53,751 nucleotides of DNA, from the NCBI RefSeq assembly GCF_014359905.1, contig NZ_JACIYP010000027.1, positions 1 to 53,751 of the forward strand. The letters are read 5' to 3'. This document shows, piece by piece, positions 43,328 to 50,817 of this stretch. Numbering within the stretch: position 1 is the first letter of the stretch; each line of letters opens with the position of its first letter. The notes under the pieces were generated by a model. That model worked only from the letters and a program-made list of their open reading frames with translations. It did not search any database and had not been told where the DNA came from. Both the position numbers and the translations under genes were made by a program. This stretch comes from Hoeflea sp. GTDB lineage: Bacteria; Pseudomonadota; Alphaproteobacteria; Rhizobiales; Rhizobiaceae.

Positions 43328-45404
43328 GGTCTTTCCAGCCGGCATCGGGGGCAAAGCGGGGGCCGTGGCTCGCCGCCAGCTCCTTGAGGGCATTGACGAC
43401 ATCATCAAACCCGCGCTGGCGCGCATAGTGCATCGGCCCGCCGCGGAAGGGCGCGAAACCGGTGGCAAAGATCATCGCCGCATCGAGCGTGTCGGCGTCA
43501 GCGACAACATCCTTGCGCAGGCATTCGACGGCTGCGTTGAGCATGGGAAGGATGAGCCGGTCCTGTGCGTCCTTTGGAGCCGGATGCTTGTCGGCCTTGC
43601 CCTTCTTCGGCCTGCCGTCTTCCCAGGCATAGATGCCTTCGCCTGACTTGACGCCAAGCCGGCCGCTCTCGACCCGCTTGCGCATCCAGTCGGGCACGTC
43701 GGGGATGGGCGTATCGAGATTGTCGCGCAGGCTGTCGGCGACGTGCAGGCAGATGTCCAGCCCAACCCTGTCGGCCACTTCCAGCGGCCCCATCGGCATG
43801 CCGAACTGTTCGGCGGCGCGGTCGATCTGTACCGGGTCGATGCCTTCATCGACCATCAGCGCCGCCTCGAGCAGGTAGGGCGTGAGCACCCGGTTGACGA
43901 GGAACCCCGGATAGGACCTGACCGGCGCGGGCAGATGGCCGATCGCGGTGACGAAGGCGTTGAGCTCAGACAGGGTCTTCCTGGTCGCCTTTCCATGCGA
44001 GACCACTTCGACGAGGTCGAGCTTCGACACCGGGTTGAAAAAGTGCAGCCCCGCAAACCGGCCCGATTTCTTCAGCAAGGCGGCGAGCTCATCCAGTTCA
44101 AGGCTCGAAGTGTTGGTGGCGATGATCGCATCCTTGCAGGCGCGCGCCTCGATCGCGGTGAGCAGGTCCCGCTTGAGATCCGGCTTCTCCGGCGCCGCCT
44201 CGATGATGAGGTCGGCATTGGCCAGCCCATATCCCTTCGGATCCGGCATCATCCGGTCAAGCGCGTCACGGATTTCGATATCGGACAAATGCGCGTCGCG
44301 GGCGGTGCTCGCTGCGTCCTTGACCGCCTTTGCCAGCGGCTCGAGCTTGATATCGCTGATCGTCACCCGCAATCCCTTGATCGCGCACCAGGCGGCGATC
44401 TCGGCGCCCATGGTCCCTGCCCCGACGACATGGACGGTTTCAATGCCGCTCTTGCCGGCGCCGTTTTTCTTCAGCGCCTCGCGCAGGAAGAACACACGGA
44501 TCAGGTTCTGCGCCGTATCGCTCATCAGAAGCCGGGCGAAGGACCTGATCTCGGCTTCCTGCATGGCATCGCGGTCGCCGCCGTGGGTTTCCCAGAGATC
44601 GATCAGGGCATGGGGCGCCGGGTAGTGGTCTTGCGGCGCCTTGGCCCCGGCCTGCGACCGCATGCGGTTGGCAGCGAGCTTGCGCGCTGGTCCCATGTCG
44701 AAAAGGGCAGCCTTCAGCCCGCGCCTTGAACTGCCGTCGTCCTTGCCGCGCAGCGCCTGCACCGCGGCGCGGACGTGACGCTCCTCCACCACGGCCTCGA
44801 CGATGCCCAGCTGCCTGGCCTTTTTCGTGTGCGCCGACTTGCCGGTGAGCATCATGGTCATGGCTTCGGTCGGATCGATCAGCTCGGACAGGCGGAACGT
44901 GCCGCCAAGGCCTGGATGCAGGCCAAGCCGGACCTCCGGAAAACCGAACCAGGCGCCCTCGATGGCGATCCGGCGGTCGCAGGCGAGCGCCAGTTCGAAA
45001 CCGCCGCCGAGCGCGTAGCCATGGATGACCGCAACCGTCGGGCAGGCAAGCGCCTCAAGCCGGTCGATAACGCCATGGCCTTTCCGAAGCCGGTCGGCCA
45101 CGGCGGCCTCGTCGCTCGCGTCACGGAATTCGGAGATGTCGGCGCCGGCCGCAAAACCACCGGGCTTGGCCGAGCGAAGCACCAGCAGTTTGGGCACCTG
45201 GCTTTCGATCGCATCCAGCAGCTTCGACAGATCCGTGAGCACGGCTTCGGACAGCGTGTTGGCGCCGCCCTTGCCGTCAAGGATCGCCCAGGCGATGCCG
45301 TCAGCGTCCTGGTGCAGACGCCAGGTGCCGAAGGCAGTCTCCTCCCCGGATCCGAGCTCAAGTTTGGTCTCGCCGATGACGGACAGGACGGGTTTGGTCA
45401 TCAT
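43320..45404 (-). CDS. fadJ: Fatty acid oxidation multifunctional alpha subunit (enoyl-CoA hydratase/3-hydroxyacyl-CoA dehydrogenase)
   Basis: A 694-residue two-function beta-oxidation enzyme. The N-terminal crotonase domain has GGFAAGADISEF and HGYALGGGFELALACDRRIA (oxyanion and catalytic region). The dehydrogenase half begins VHVVGAGTMGAEIAAWCAIKG near residue 330 and has ATNTSSLELDELA, LHFFNPVSKLDLVEVV and YPGFLVNRVLTPY, with GGPMHYARQRG near the end. Length is typical for FadB/FadJ. The start is one of two consecutive ATGs at 45404/45401, overlapping the thiolase stop. It forms a complex with the thiolase encoded just upstream. Confidence 0.93.
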   Translation of the reverse strand: MMTKPVLSVIGETKLELGSGEETAFGTWRLHQDADGIAWAILDGKGGANTLSEAVLTDLSKLLDAIESQVPKLLVLRSAKPGGFAAGADISEFRDASDEAAVADRLRKGHGVIDRLEALACPTVAVIHGYALGGGFELALACDRRIAIEGAWFGFPEVRLGLHPGLGGTFRLSELIDPTEAMTMMLTGKSAHTKKARQLGIVEAVVEERHVRAAVQALRGKDDGSSRRGLKAALFDMGPARKLAANRMRSQAGAKAPQDHYPAPHALIDLWETHGGDRDAMQEAEIRSFARLLMSDTAQNLIRVFFLREALKKNGAGKSGIETVHVVGAGTMGAEIAAWCAIKGLRVTISDIKLEPLAKAVKDAASTARDAHLSDIEIRDALDRMMPDPKGYGLANADLIIEAAPEKPDLKRDLLTAIEARACKDAIIATNTSSLELDELAALLKKSGRFAGLHFFNPVSKLDLVEVVSHGKATRKTLSELNAFVTAIGHLPAPVRSYPGFLVNRVLTPYLLEAALMVDEGIDPVQIDRAAEQFGMPMGPLEVADRVGLDICLHVADSLRDNLDTPIPDVPDWMRKRVESGRLGVKSGEGIYAWEDGRPKKGKADKHPAPKDAQDRLILPMLNAAVECLRKDVVADADTLDAAMIFATGFAPFRGGPMHYARQRGFDDVVNALKELAASHGPRFAPDAGWKDLG

Positions 45405-46690
45405 ACCATCTCCACAAGCATGGCGCCGCCCAGGCCGCCGCCGATGCATTCCGTGGCTATGCCGCGCTTTTTCCCGAGCCGGGACATCGCCTGAACAAGG
45501 TGCAACACGATGCGGTTGCCGCTGGTGCCGACGGGATGGCCCAGCGCGACCGCGCCGCCATCGACATTGAGGCTGTCGCGGTCGATCGCGCCGAAGGCCT
45601 CCGGCAGGCCCAGGACCTCGCGGCAGAAGGTCTCGTCCTCCCAGGCTGCAAGGCAGGCGAGAACCTGGGCGGCAAAGGCCTCGTTGATCTCCCACAGGTC
45701 GATCTGCTCCCGCGTCAGGGCGTTGCGTGTCATCATCTCGGTCGAACACAGAACCGGGCCCAAGCCCATCACCGAGGGATCGAGCGCCGACCACTGGCTG
45801 TCGCGGATCACCGCCAGCGGCTCGAGCCCGTGCTGCCTTACCGCGTCCTCGCTCGCCAGGATGAGCCATGATGCGCCGTCGGTGATCTGGGAGGAATTGC
45901 CCGGCGTCACCTTGCCGTAGGGCTTTTCGAAAGCCGGCGACAGCTTCGCAAGACTTTCCATGCTGCTGTCGGGCCGGACGCCGTCATCCTTGTCGTAAGC
46001 CGCGCCATCCCGGTCGAAGGCAGGCTCCACCTCGCCGTCGAGCCAGCCCTTTTCCTGGGCGTTCGCCAGCCGGTGATGGCTTTCCATCGCGTATCGGTCG
46101 GCCTTCTCCCGGCTGATATCGAAGCGGTGCGCCAGGATTTCCGCGGTCTGGCCCATGCTGAGATCCGTGATCGGATCGGTCAGGCCGCGCTCGAGCCCGA
46201 TCACCGGCTTGAAGAAATCGGCCTTGACGTCGGTCATCATCGACACGCGCTCAAGCGGCCCCTTGGCGCGCGCCATGCCCGCATACCATTCGACGGCGCT
46301 TTTGCGCAGCACAAGCGGCGCATGGCTGAGGGCTTCCGCGCCGCCGGCAAGCACCAGATCGGCGGAGCCGTCGCGGATGTAACGGTAGGCGGTGTCGATC
46401 GACTGCATGCCGGAGCCGCAATTGATCTGCACGGTGAAGGCGACCATGTCCTCGCCCATGCCGAGGCGCAGGGCCGCGACCCGCGCCGGGTTCATCTCGT
46501 CGGCGATGACGTTGACGCAGCCGAGGATCACCAGATCGAAGGCGTTGCGCGCCAGGGGCTGGCGGGCGAGCAGCGGCCGCCCGCATTGCACCGCCAGATC
46601 CACAGGCGTGAACGGTCCGGGGCCGCCGCGCACCTTGAGGAACGGCGTGCGTGCGCCGTCGACGATATAGACCGGCCGATCTCCGCTCAT
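45401..46690 (-). CDS. fadI: 3-ketoacyl-CoA thiolase (acetyl-CoA C-acyltransferase)
   Basis: A 429-residue thiolase of the FadI type (longer than FadA). The nucleophile is Cys91 in QINCGSGMQ. WEINEAFAAQ, the catalytic His in GHPVGTSGNR and the second Cys in ECIGGGLGGAML are all present. It cleaves 3-ketoacyl-CoA to acetyl-CoA and a shortened acyl-CoA, the last step of each beta-oxidation turn. The 4-bp overlaps with fadE upstream and fadJ downstream put it in a tight operon. Gene symbol by family and context. Confidence 0.93.
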   Translation of the reverse strand: MSGDRPVYIVDGARTPFLKVRGGPGPFTPVDLAVQCGRPLLARQPLARNAFDLVILGCVNVIADEMNPARVAALRLGMGEDMVAFTVQINCGSGMQSIDTAYRYIRDGSADLVLAGGAEALSHAPLVLRKSAVEWYAGMARAKGPLERVSMMTDVKADFFKPVIGLERGLTDPITDLSMGQTAEILAHRFDISREKADRYAMESHHRLANAQEKGWLDGEVEPAFDRDGAAYDKDDGVRPDSSMESLAKLSPAFEKPYGKVTPGNSSQITDGASWLILASEDAVRQHGLEPLAVIRDSQWSALDPSVMGLGPVLCSTEMMTRNALTREQIDLWEINEAFAAQVLACLAAWEDETFCREVLGLPEAFGAIDRDSLNVDGGAVALGHPVGTSGNRIVLHLVQAMSRLGKKRGIATECIGGGLGGAMLVEMV

Positions 46691-48930
46691 TGGGCGGCCT
46701 CCCTTGGTTCATCGACATATTGGTTGCGCAGGATATCGGCAGGATCGAAATCATCGACCGCAACCACCTCGGCGACCAGGGCCTCGGCCTTGCGCAGCAG
46801 GTCCGCTTCCTCGGCGGTAAGCGTACCATTGGCGACGGCTTCATCAACGGAGACCTTGGCGTCCCGCAGCTTGCGGCGCAGCGGCTCGGTTTCGGCGACA
46901 TGGGCGAACGCGTCTTCGAGTGTCTTCAGCGCCCCGCCTCCGCGCACGGCACGAACGCCCCTCGTCAGGCGGTCGCGTGTGGGCGATGGCGTGAGCAGAA
47001 GCTCGGCGCACTCGCGGGTCAGATCGTCCGACGGGCCGCGGTGCGATCCGCCGGGCAGCGTCACCGCGCGCAGGAGGAATGCCGCCGCGCGGTTCGGCAG
47101 ATTGGCCAGCACTTCATCAAGGCCCTGGGCCATCTTGGCAAGCGAGTCCTCCGCTGCCCATTCGACCAGCGGGAAGTCGGCGGCCTTGTGTCCATCATCA
47201 TGCCAGCGCTTCATCACCGCGGACAGAAGATAGAGCTCGGACAAGACGTCGCCGAGCCGGGCCGAGAGCATCTCCTTGCGCTTGAGCGACCCGCCAAGGG
47301 TGAGCAGCGCGAAATCGGAGACGAGGGCGAAGGCCGCCGCGTAGCGCGACATGCGCCGGTAGATGCCCGCCGCGGCGGCGCCGCCATGGGTCGGCGCAGG
47401 AGCCAAAGCGCCGCCGGTCCAGGCTCTGCCCGCCGCGCGGAAGAACGTCTTCAGCGAATGGCCGACATGGGCCCAGAAGGCCTTGTCGAACGCATCCAGC
47501 GCCTCGTTGTCGTCCTTCTTGTCGAGCGCCAGAATCTCGTCGAGCAGATAGGGATGGCAGCGGATCGCCCCCTGGCCGAAGATGATCATGTTGCGGGTGA
47601 GGATGTTGGCGCCCTCGACGGTGATGCCGACAGGCACGGATTTGTGCAGGTTCCCGAGGTAGTTTTTCGGCCCGTCGATCACGGTCTTGCCCGCATGAAT
47701 ATCCATGGCGTCATCCACGGCCTGGCGCATCCTGTAGGTGGCGTTCGATTTCATGATGCCGGAAATGACGGCGAGCTTGCGGCCCTGATCGAGCCCGGCG
47801 CAGGTCAGTTTGCGGGCGGAATCGAGCGTGTAGGCATTGGCGGCGAGACGTCCGAGATGGCTCTGCACGCCCTCGAACTTGCCCACCGGAATGCCGAACT
47901 GCTCGCGGATGCGGGCATAGGCGCCGGTGGCATGGGCCGAGGTCGACGCCGCGGCGCAGGACAGCGAGGGCAGCGACACGCCGCGCCCGGCGGCGAGCGC
48001 ACTCATCAGCATCATCCAGCCCTTGCCGGCATAGTCCGGGCCGCCGATGATGTGGTCAAGCGGCACGAACACGTCCTTGCCGGAATTCGGGCCGTTCTGG
48101 AACACCTGGCCGCAAGGGATGTGCCGGCGTCCGATGCTGACTCCCGGAAGATCGGTCGGGATCAGCGCGCAGGTGATCCCCTCCGCCTCCGGATTGCCAA
48201 GCAGTCCGTCGGGGTCCCTGAGCTTGAAGGCGAGGCCCAGCACGGTCGAGACCGGCCCCAGCGTGATGTAGCGCTTCGACCAGTTGAGGCGGAGGCCGAG
48301 GGTCTCCTCGCCCTTCCAGTTCTGCTTGCAGACGATGCCGCTGTCGAGCATGGCCGATGCGTCGGAGCCCGCATCTTCGCTTGTCAGGGCGAAGGCCGGT
48401 ATTTCCAGGCCTTCGGCGAGCCGCGGCAGCCAGTAATCCCGCTGCTCATCGGTACCGAACTGCATCAGCAACTCGCCCGGACCGAGCGAATTGGGCACCA
48501 TGACGGTGACGCCGGCCGCGACCGAACAGGTGGAAATGCGCCGGATGACTTCCGAATGGGCGAAGTGCGAAAAGCCCAGGCCGCCATATTTTTCGGGAAT
48601 GATCATGCCGAAGAAGCGGCCGGACTTCATGAACGCCCAGACCGGCTCGGGAAGGTCGCCGGCCCGCGTGATTTCCCAGTCGTCGAGCATGGAGCAGAGC
48701 TCTTCGCAGGGTCCCTCAAGGAAGGCCTGTTCCTTCTCAGTCAGCGATGCCGGCTTGACGTCAAGAAGCTTTGCCCAGTCAGGATTGCCGCTGAACAGTT
48801 CGGCATCCCACCAGACCTCGCCCGCATCGATCGCGTCGCGTTCGGTCTCGGACAGGCTCGGAAGCTGCGTGCGCGCCCATTTGAATATCGGGCGTGTGAG
48901 CGTGTCGCGTCGAAAGGTTCGGATGGACAT
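46687..48930 (-). CDS. fadE: Acyl-CoA dehydrogenase FadE
   Basis: A 747-residue FadE-type acyl-CoA dehydrogenase, which makes the trans-2-enoyl-CoA in the first step of beta-oxidation with FAD. The ACAD core (about 80-460) shows FGMIIPEKYGGLGFSHFAHSEV, ALTSEDAGSDA, GITVEGANILTRNMIIFGQG and YAGKGWMMLMSALAAGRGVS. The C-terminal DUF1974-like extension after about 470 is the FadE hallmark. I start at ATG 48930 (AGGAG 6 nt upstream) rather than an in-frame ATG 39 bp earlier. It is the first gene of the fad operon. Confidence 0.92.
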   Translation of the reverse strand: MSIRTFRRDTLTRPIFKWARTQLPSLSETERDAIDAGEVWWDAELFSGNPDWAKLLDVKPASLTEKEQAFLEGPCEELCSMLDDWEITRAGDLPEPVWAFMKSGRFFGMIIPEKYGGLGFSHFAHSEVIRRISTCSVAAGVTVMVPNSLGPGELLMQFGTDEQRDYWLPRLAEGLEIPAFALTSEDAGSDASAMLDSGIVCKQNWKGEETLGLRLNWSKRYITLGPVSTVLGLAFKLRDPDGLLGNPEAEGITCALIPTDLPGVSIGRRHIPCGQVFQNGPNSGKDVFVPLDHIIGGPDYAGKGWMMLMSALAAGRGVSLPSLSCAAASTSAHATGAYARIREQFGIPVGKFEGVQSHLGRLAANAYTLDSARKLTCAGLDQGRKLAVISGIMKSNATYRMRQAVDDAMDIHAGKTVIDGPKNYLGNLHKSVPVGITVEGANILTRNMIIFGQGAIRCHPYLLDEILALDKKDDNEALDAFDKAFWAHVGHSLKTFFRAAGRAWTGGALAPAPTHGGAAAAGIYRRMSRYAAAFALVSDFALLTLGGSLKRKEMLSARLGDVLSELYLLSAVMKRWHDDGHKAADFPLVEWAAEDSLAKMAQGLDEVLANLPNRAAAFLLRAVTLPGGSHRGPSDDLTRECAELLLTPSPTRDRLTRGVRAVRGGGALKTLEDAFAHVAETEPLRRKLRDAKVSVDEAVANGTLTAEEADLLRKAEALVAEVVAVDDFDPADILRNQYVDEPREAAQ

Positions 48931-49324
48931 GGGGGGCTCCTGGTGGCTGTTCGGTTCTGGCGTCCGCAAGGCCGGAAGGTTTCAGGCCTCCGATGCATTT
49001 CCTCGGGCATGTGCTTGCCGCTGCCTGCCGATGGCGCCTTGCAGACCGCGCAGCGACTGCTCGGGCCGGTTCCGCGTCGGGACCGGCCGTCACTTCAATT
49101 CAATGCCCCGGATCGAATTTTGTTCCTTTGCCCGTCATTTTGGATCTGCGACAAGCGGCGGATTTCAATCGCCTTTCCATTCCGGATCGGCTGCAGATCA
49201 TGCCAGTTCACGGGCTTGGCCCACGCGATGCGCATGCGATCAATCGCGACACCGCAGGGGCAATCGCGGTGCCTCATCGATGAGGCACAAGGGAACCAAA
49301 GATCGATCCGGTCATTAATGTAGC
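48931..49324. other. Divergent spacer between fad operon and DUF4112 gene
   Basis: A 394-bp non-coding spacer that should hold the fad promoter (leftward) and the DUF4112 promoter (rightward). It contains the 20-bp palindrome at 49269-49288 and CAATCGCG in direct repeat nearby. GGAAC-N16-CATT (49292-49316) is a weak EcfG-like match just before the DUF4112 ATG. Confidence 0.5.
49269..49288. promoter_or_regulatory. Perfect 20-bp palindrome, candidate operator
   Basis: GTGCCTCATCGATGAGGCAC is its own reverse complement across 20 bases. It lies 36 bp before the DUF4112 ATG and 339 bp before fadE, in the divergent spacer. A continuous palindrome of this kind suits a dimeric regulator (TetR, GntR or MarR type). 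Confidence 0.55.
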
Positions 49325-49741
49325 ATGTTACACGCCCCGCCGACACTCGACCACGACATCAGCAGGATTGAACGGGAACTGGCTCAACTGGACCGGTTGG
49401 CCAAAGCCCTCGACAGCCGGTTTCGACTGCCCGGCACGCCGATCCGCTTCGGCCTCGACACCCTTGTCGGACTGATTCCGGGTATCGGCGACACGCTGAT
49501 GGCCGCGCCTTCCGCATGGATCATCTGGCGCGCCTACAGGATGGGGATCCGTCGGCGGCATCTCACCCGCATGCTCGCCAACAGCGGACTTGACTATGTG
49601 ATCGGGTCGATCCCCGTGATCGGCGATATTTTCGATGTCGGCTTCAAGGCAAATCTGCGCAACATCGCGATCTTGCGTGAGGAACTCGTCGCCCATAAGC
49701 TTGCGAACGGCAGGGTAGGAAACAACACAAGCACAGCTTGA
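49325..49741 (+). CDS. DUF4112 family protein
   Basis: A 138-residue DUF4112 protein. Its features are RLAKALDSRFRLPGTPIRFG, LVGLIPGIGDTLMAAPSAW (hydrophobic, probably membrane-inserted), a basic segment RMGIRRRHLTRM, and SIPVIGDIFDVGFKANLRN, the second family hallmark. The biochemical function of the family is unknown. There is no obvious RBS at ATG 49325, and a possible EcfG-like -10 lies only 9-12 bp upstream, so the mRNA might be leaderless. The stop shares a base with the ATG of the FNT channel gene, so they are coupled. Confidence 0.8.
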   Translation: MLHAPPTLDHDISRIERELAQLDRLAKALDSRFRLPGTPIRFGLDTLVGLIPGIGDTLMAAPSAWIIWRAYRMGIRRRHLTRMLANSGLDYVIGSIPVIGDIFDVGFKANLRNIAILREELVAHKLANGRVGNNTSTA

Positions 49742-50598
49742 TGACCAAAAAGGCCTCCGGAGACGAGACCGGCGATGTGTCGGAACTTGTCGATGAAGCC
49801 AAGGAGAAGTCGGTCGACAAGGCCGCCAGACTGTCCCCGCGGCTGATCCATGAGGTGATCCGCCGCGATGGCGAGGAGGAACTGGGCCGGCCGTTTCGAT
49901 CGCTGTTCTGGTCGGGCATAGCCGCAGGCATCCTCATCAGCTTTTCGATTGTCGGCAAGGCAATGCTGCGCACCTATCTCCCCGACGCCGACTGGCGGCC
50001 GCTGGTCGAGAACTTCGGCTACAGCTTCGGTTTCCTTCTGGTGATGCTGGGCCGGATGCCGCTGTTCACCGAAAACACGATCATGACCGTGCTGCCCGTG
50101 GGGGCCAGGCCTTCGCGCGTCTCGTTCATCAAGCTGGCCCGTCTCTGGGGCCTGGTACTGCTCGCCAATGTCATCGGCTGCTTTATCGCCGCGACCACGA
50201 TTGCCTATGGCATGGTTCTGCCCGAAGCGCTGCTTCCCGCCTTTGACGGCCTTGCCCGTCACGCCATGGCGATCCCCGCCGGCGAAGGATTCGCGCGCGC
50301 CATTCCCGCTGGCATCCTGATTGCGGCGCTGGTCTGGATGCTGCCGCAGGCTGCAGGCTCCAGTTTCTGGGTGATCACGCTGTTCACCTGGCTGATCGGC
50401 GTGTGCGGCTTTACCCACATCGTGGCAGGCTCGGTCGAGATGGCGTGGATGCTGGTCACAGGGCAGATCGGCATCGTCGCCAGCGTGACCGGGTTCTTCC
50501 TGCCGGTTCTGGCCGGCAATGTCGCCGGTGGCACCCTGATCTTCGCTTTCCTTGCCTGGGCTCAGGTCCGCCAGGAAATTCCGCTGCCAAAGGAATGA
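49741..50598 (+). CDS. Formate/nitrite transporter (FNT) family channel
   Basis: A 285-residue inner-membrane FNT protein with about six helices. A polar N-terminal tail (about 45 residues, acidic/basic) precedes SLFWSGIAAGILISFSI, and further helices include NFGYSFGFLLVMLGRMPLFT, LWGLVLLANVIGCFIAAT and GVCGFTHIVAGSVEMAWML. The long tail and these sequences are closer to the YfdC-type subgroup than to FocA or NirC, so formate or nitrite transport is not assured. Start at ATG 49741, overlapping the DUF4112 stop (TGATG). Convergent with the PQQ dehydrogenase. Confidence 0.86.
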   Translation: MTKKASGDETGDVSELVDEAKEKSVDKAARLSPRLIHEVIRRDGEEELGRPFRSLFWSGIAAGILISFSIVGKAMLRTYLPDADWRPLVENFGYSFGFLLVMLGRMPLFTENTIMTVLPVGARPSRVSFIKLARLWGLVLLANVIGCFIAATTIAYGMVLPEALLPAFDGLARHAMAIPAGEGFARAIPAGILIAALVWMLPQAAGSSFWVITLFTWLIGVCGFTHIVAGSVEMAWMLVTGQIGIVASVTGFFLPVLAGNVAGGTLIFAFLAWAQVRQEIPLPKE

Positions 50599-50766
50599 CC
50601 CCGATTATGCCCTGACGGGACCGGCGCCGAAGCACGGCGCTATGCCGCTGCCTGCTGCCGTCGCCGGCGAATGCCGTGACCGGCCTTGGGCATCTGTGCC
50701 CAAGCCGAAACGGATCGTGCCGCGGCCGACCGACGCCTCGGCGCAACCGGCACCAACGGCGGGCGA

Positions 50767-50810
50767 GCCTGTCTAAAGGACAGGCAGGGGCCGGGTGGGA
50801 AACCGGCCCC
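50767..50810. terminator. Two tandem hairpins between convergent genes
   Basis: Stem 1 is GCCTGTC-TAAAG-GACAGGC (50767-50785). Stem 2 is GGGGCCGG-GTGGGAAA-CCGGCCCC (50787-50810), one base later and 7 bp before the dehydrogenase stop. Neither has a U tract, but the position between the FNT and dehydrogenase 3' ends suggests a bidirectional terminator. Confidence 0.6.
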
Positions 50811-50817
50811 CATCACG

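Noticed and set aside
49292..49316. GGAAC-N16-CATT as a firm EcfG promoter
   Set aside because: The -10 element lacks the conserved GTT; kept only as a weak possibility.
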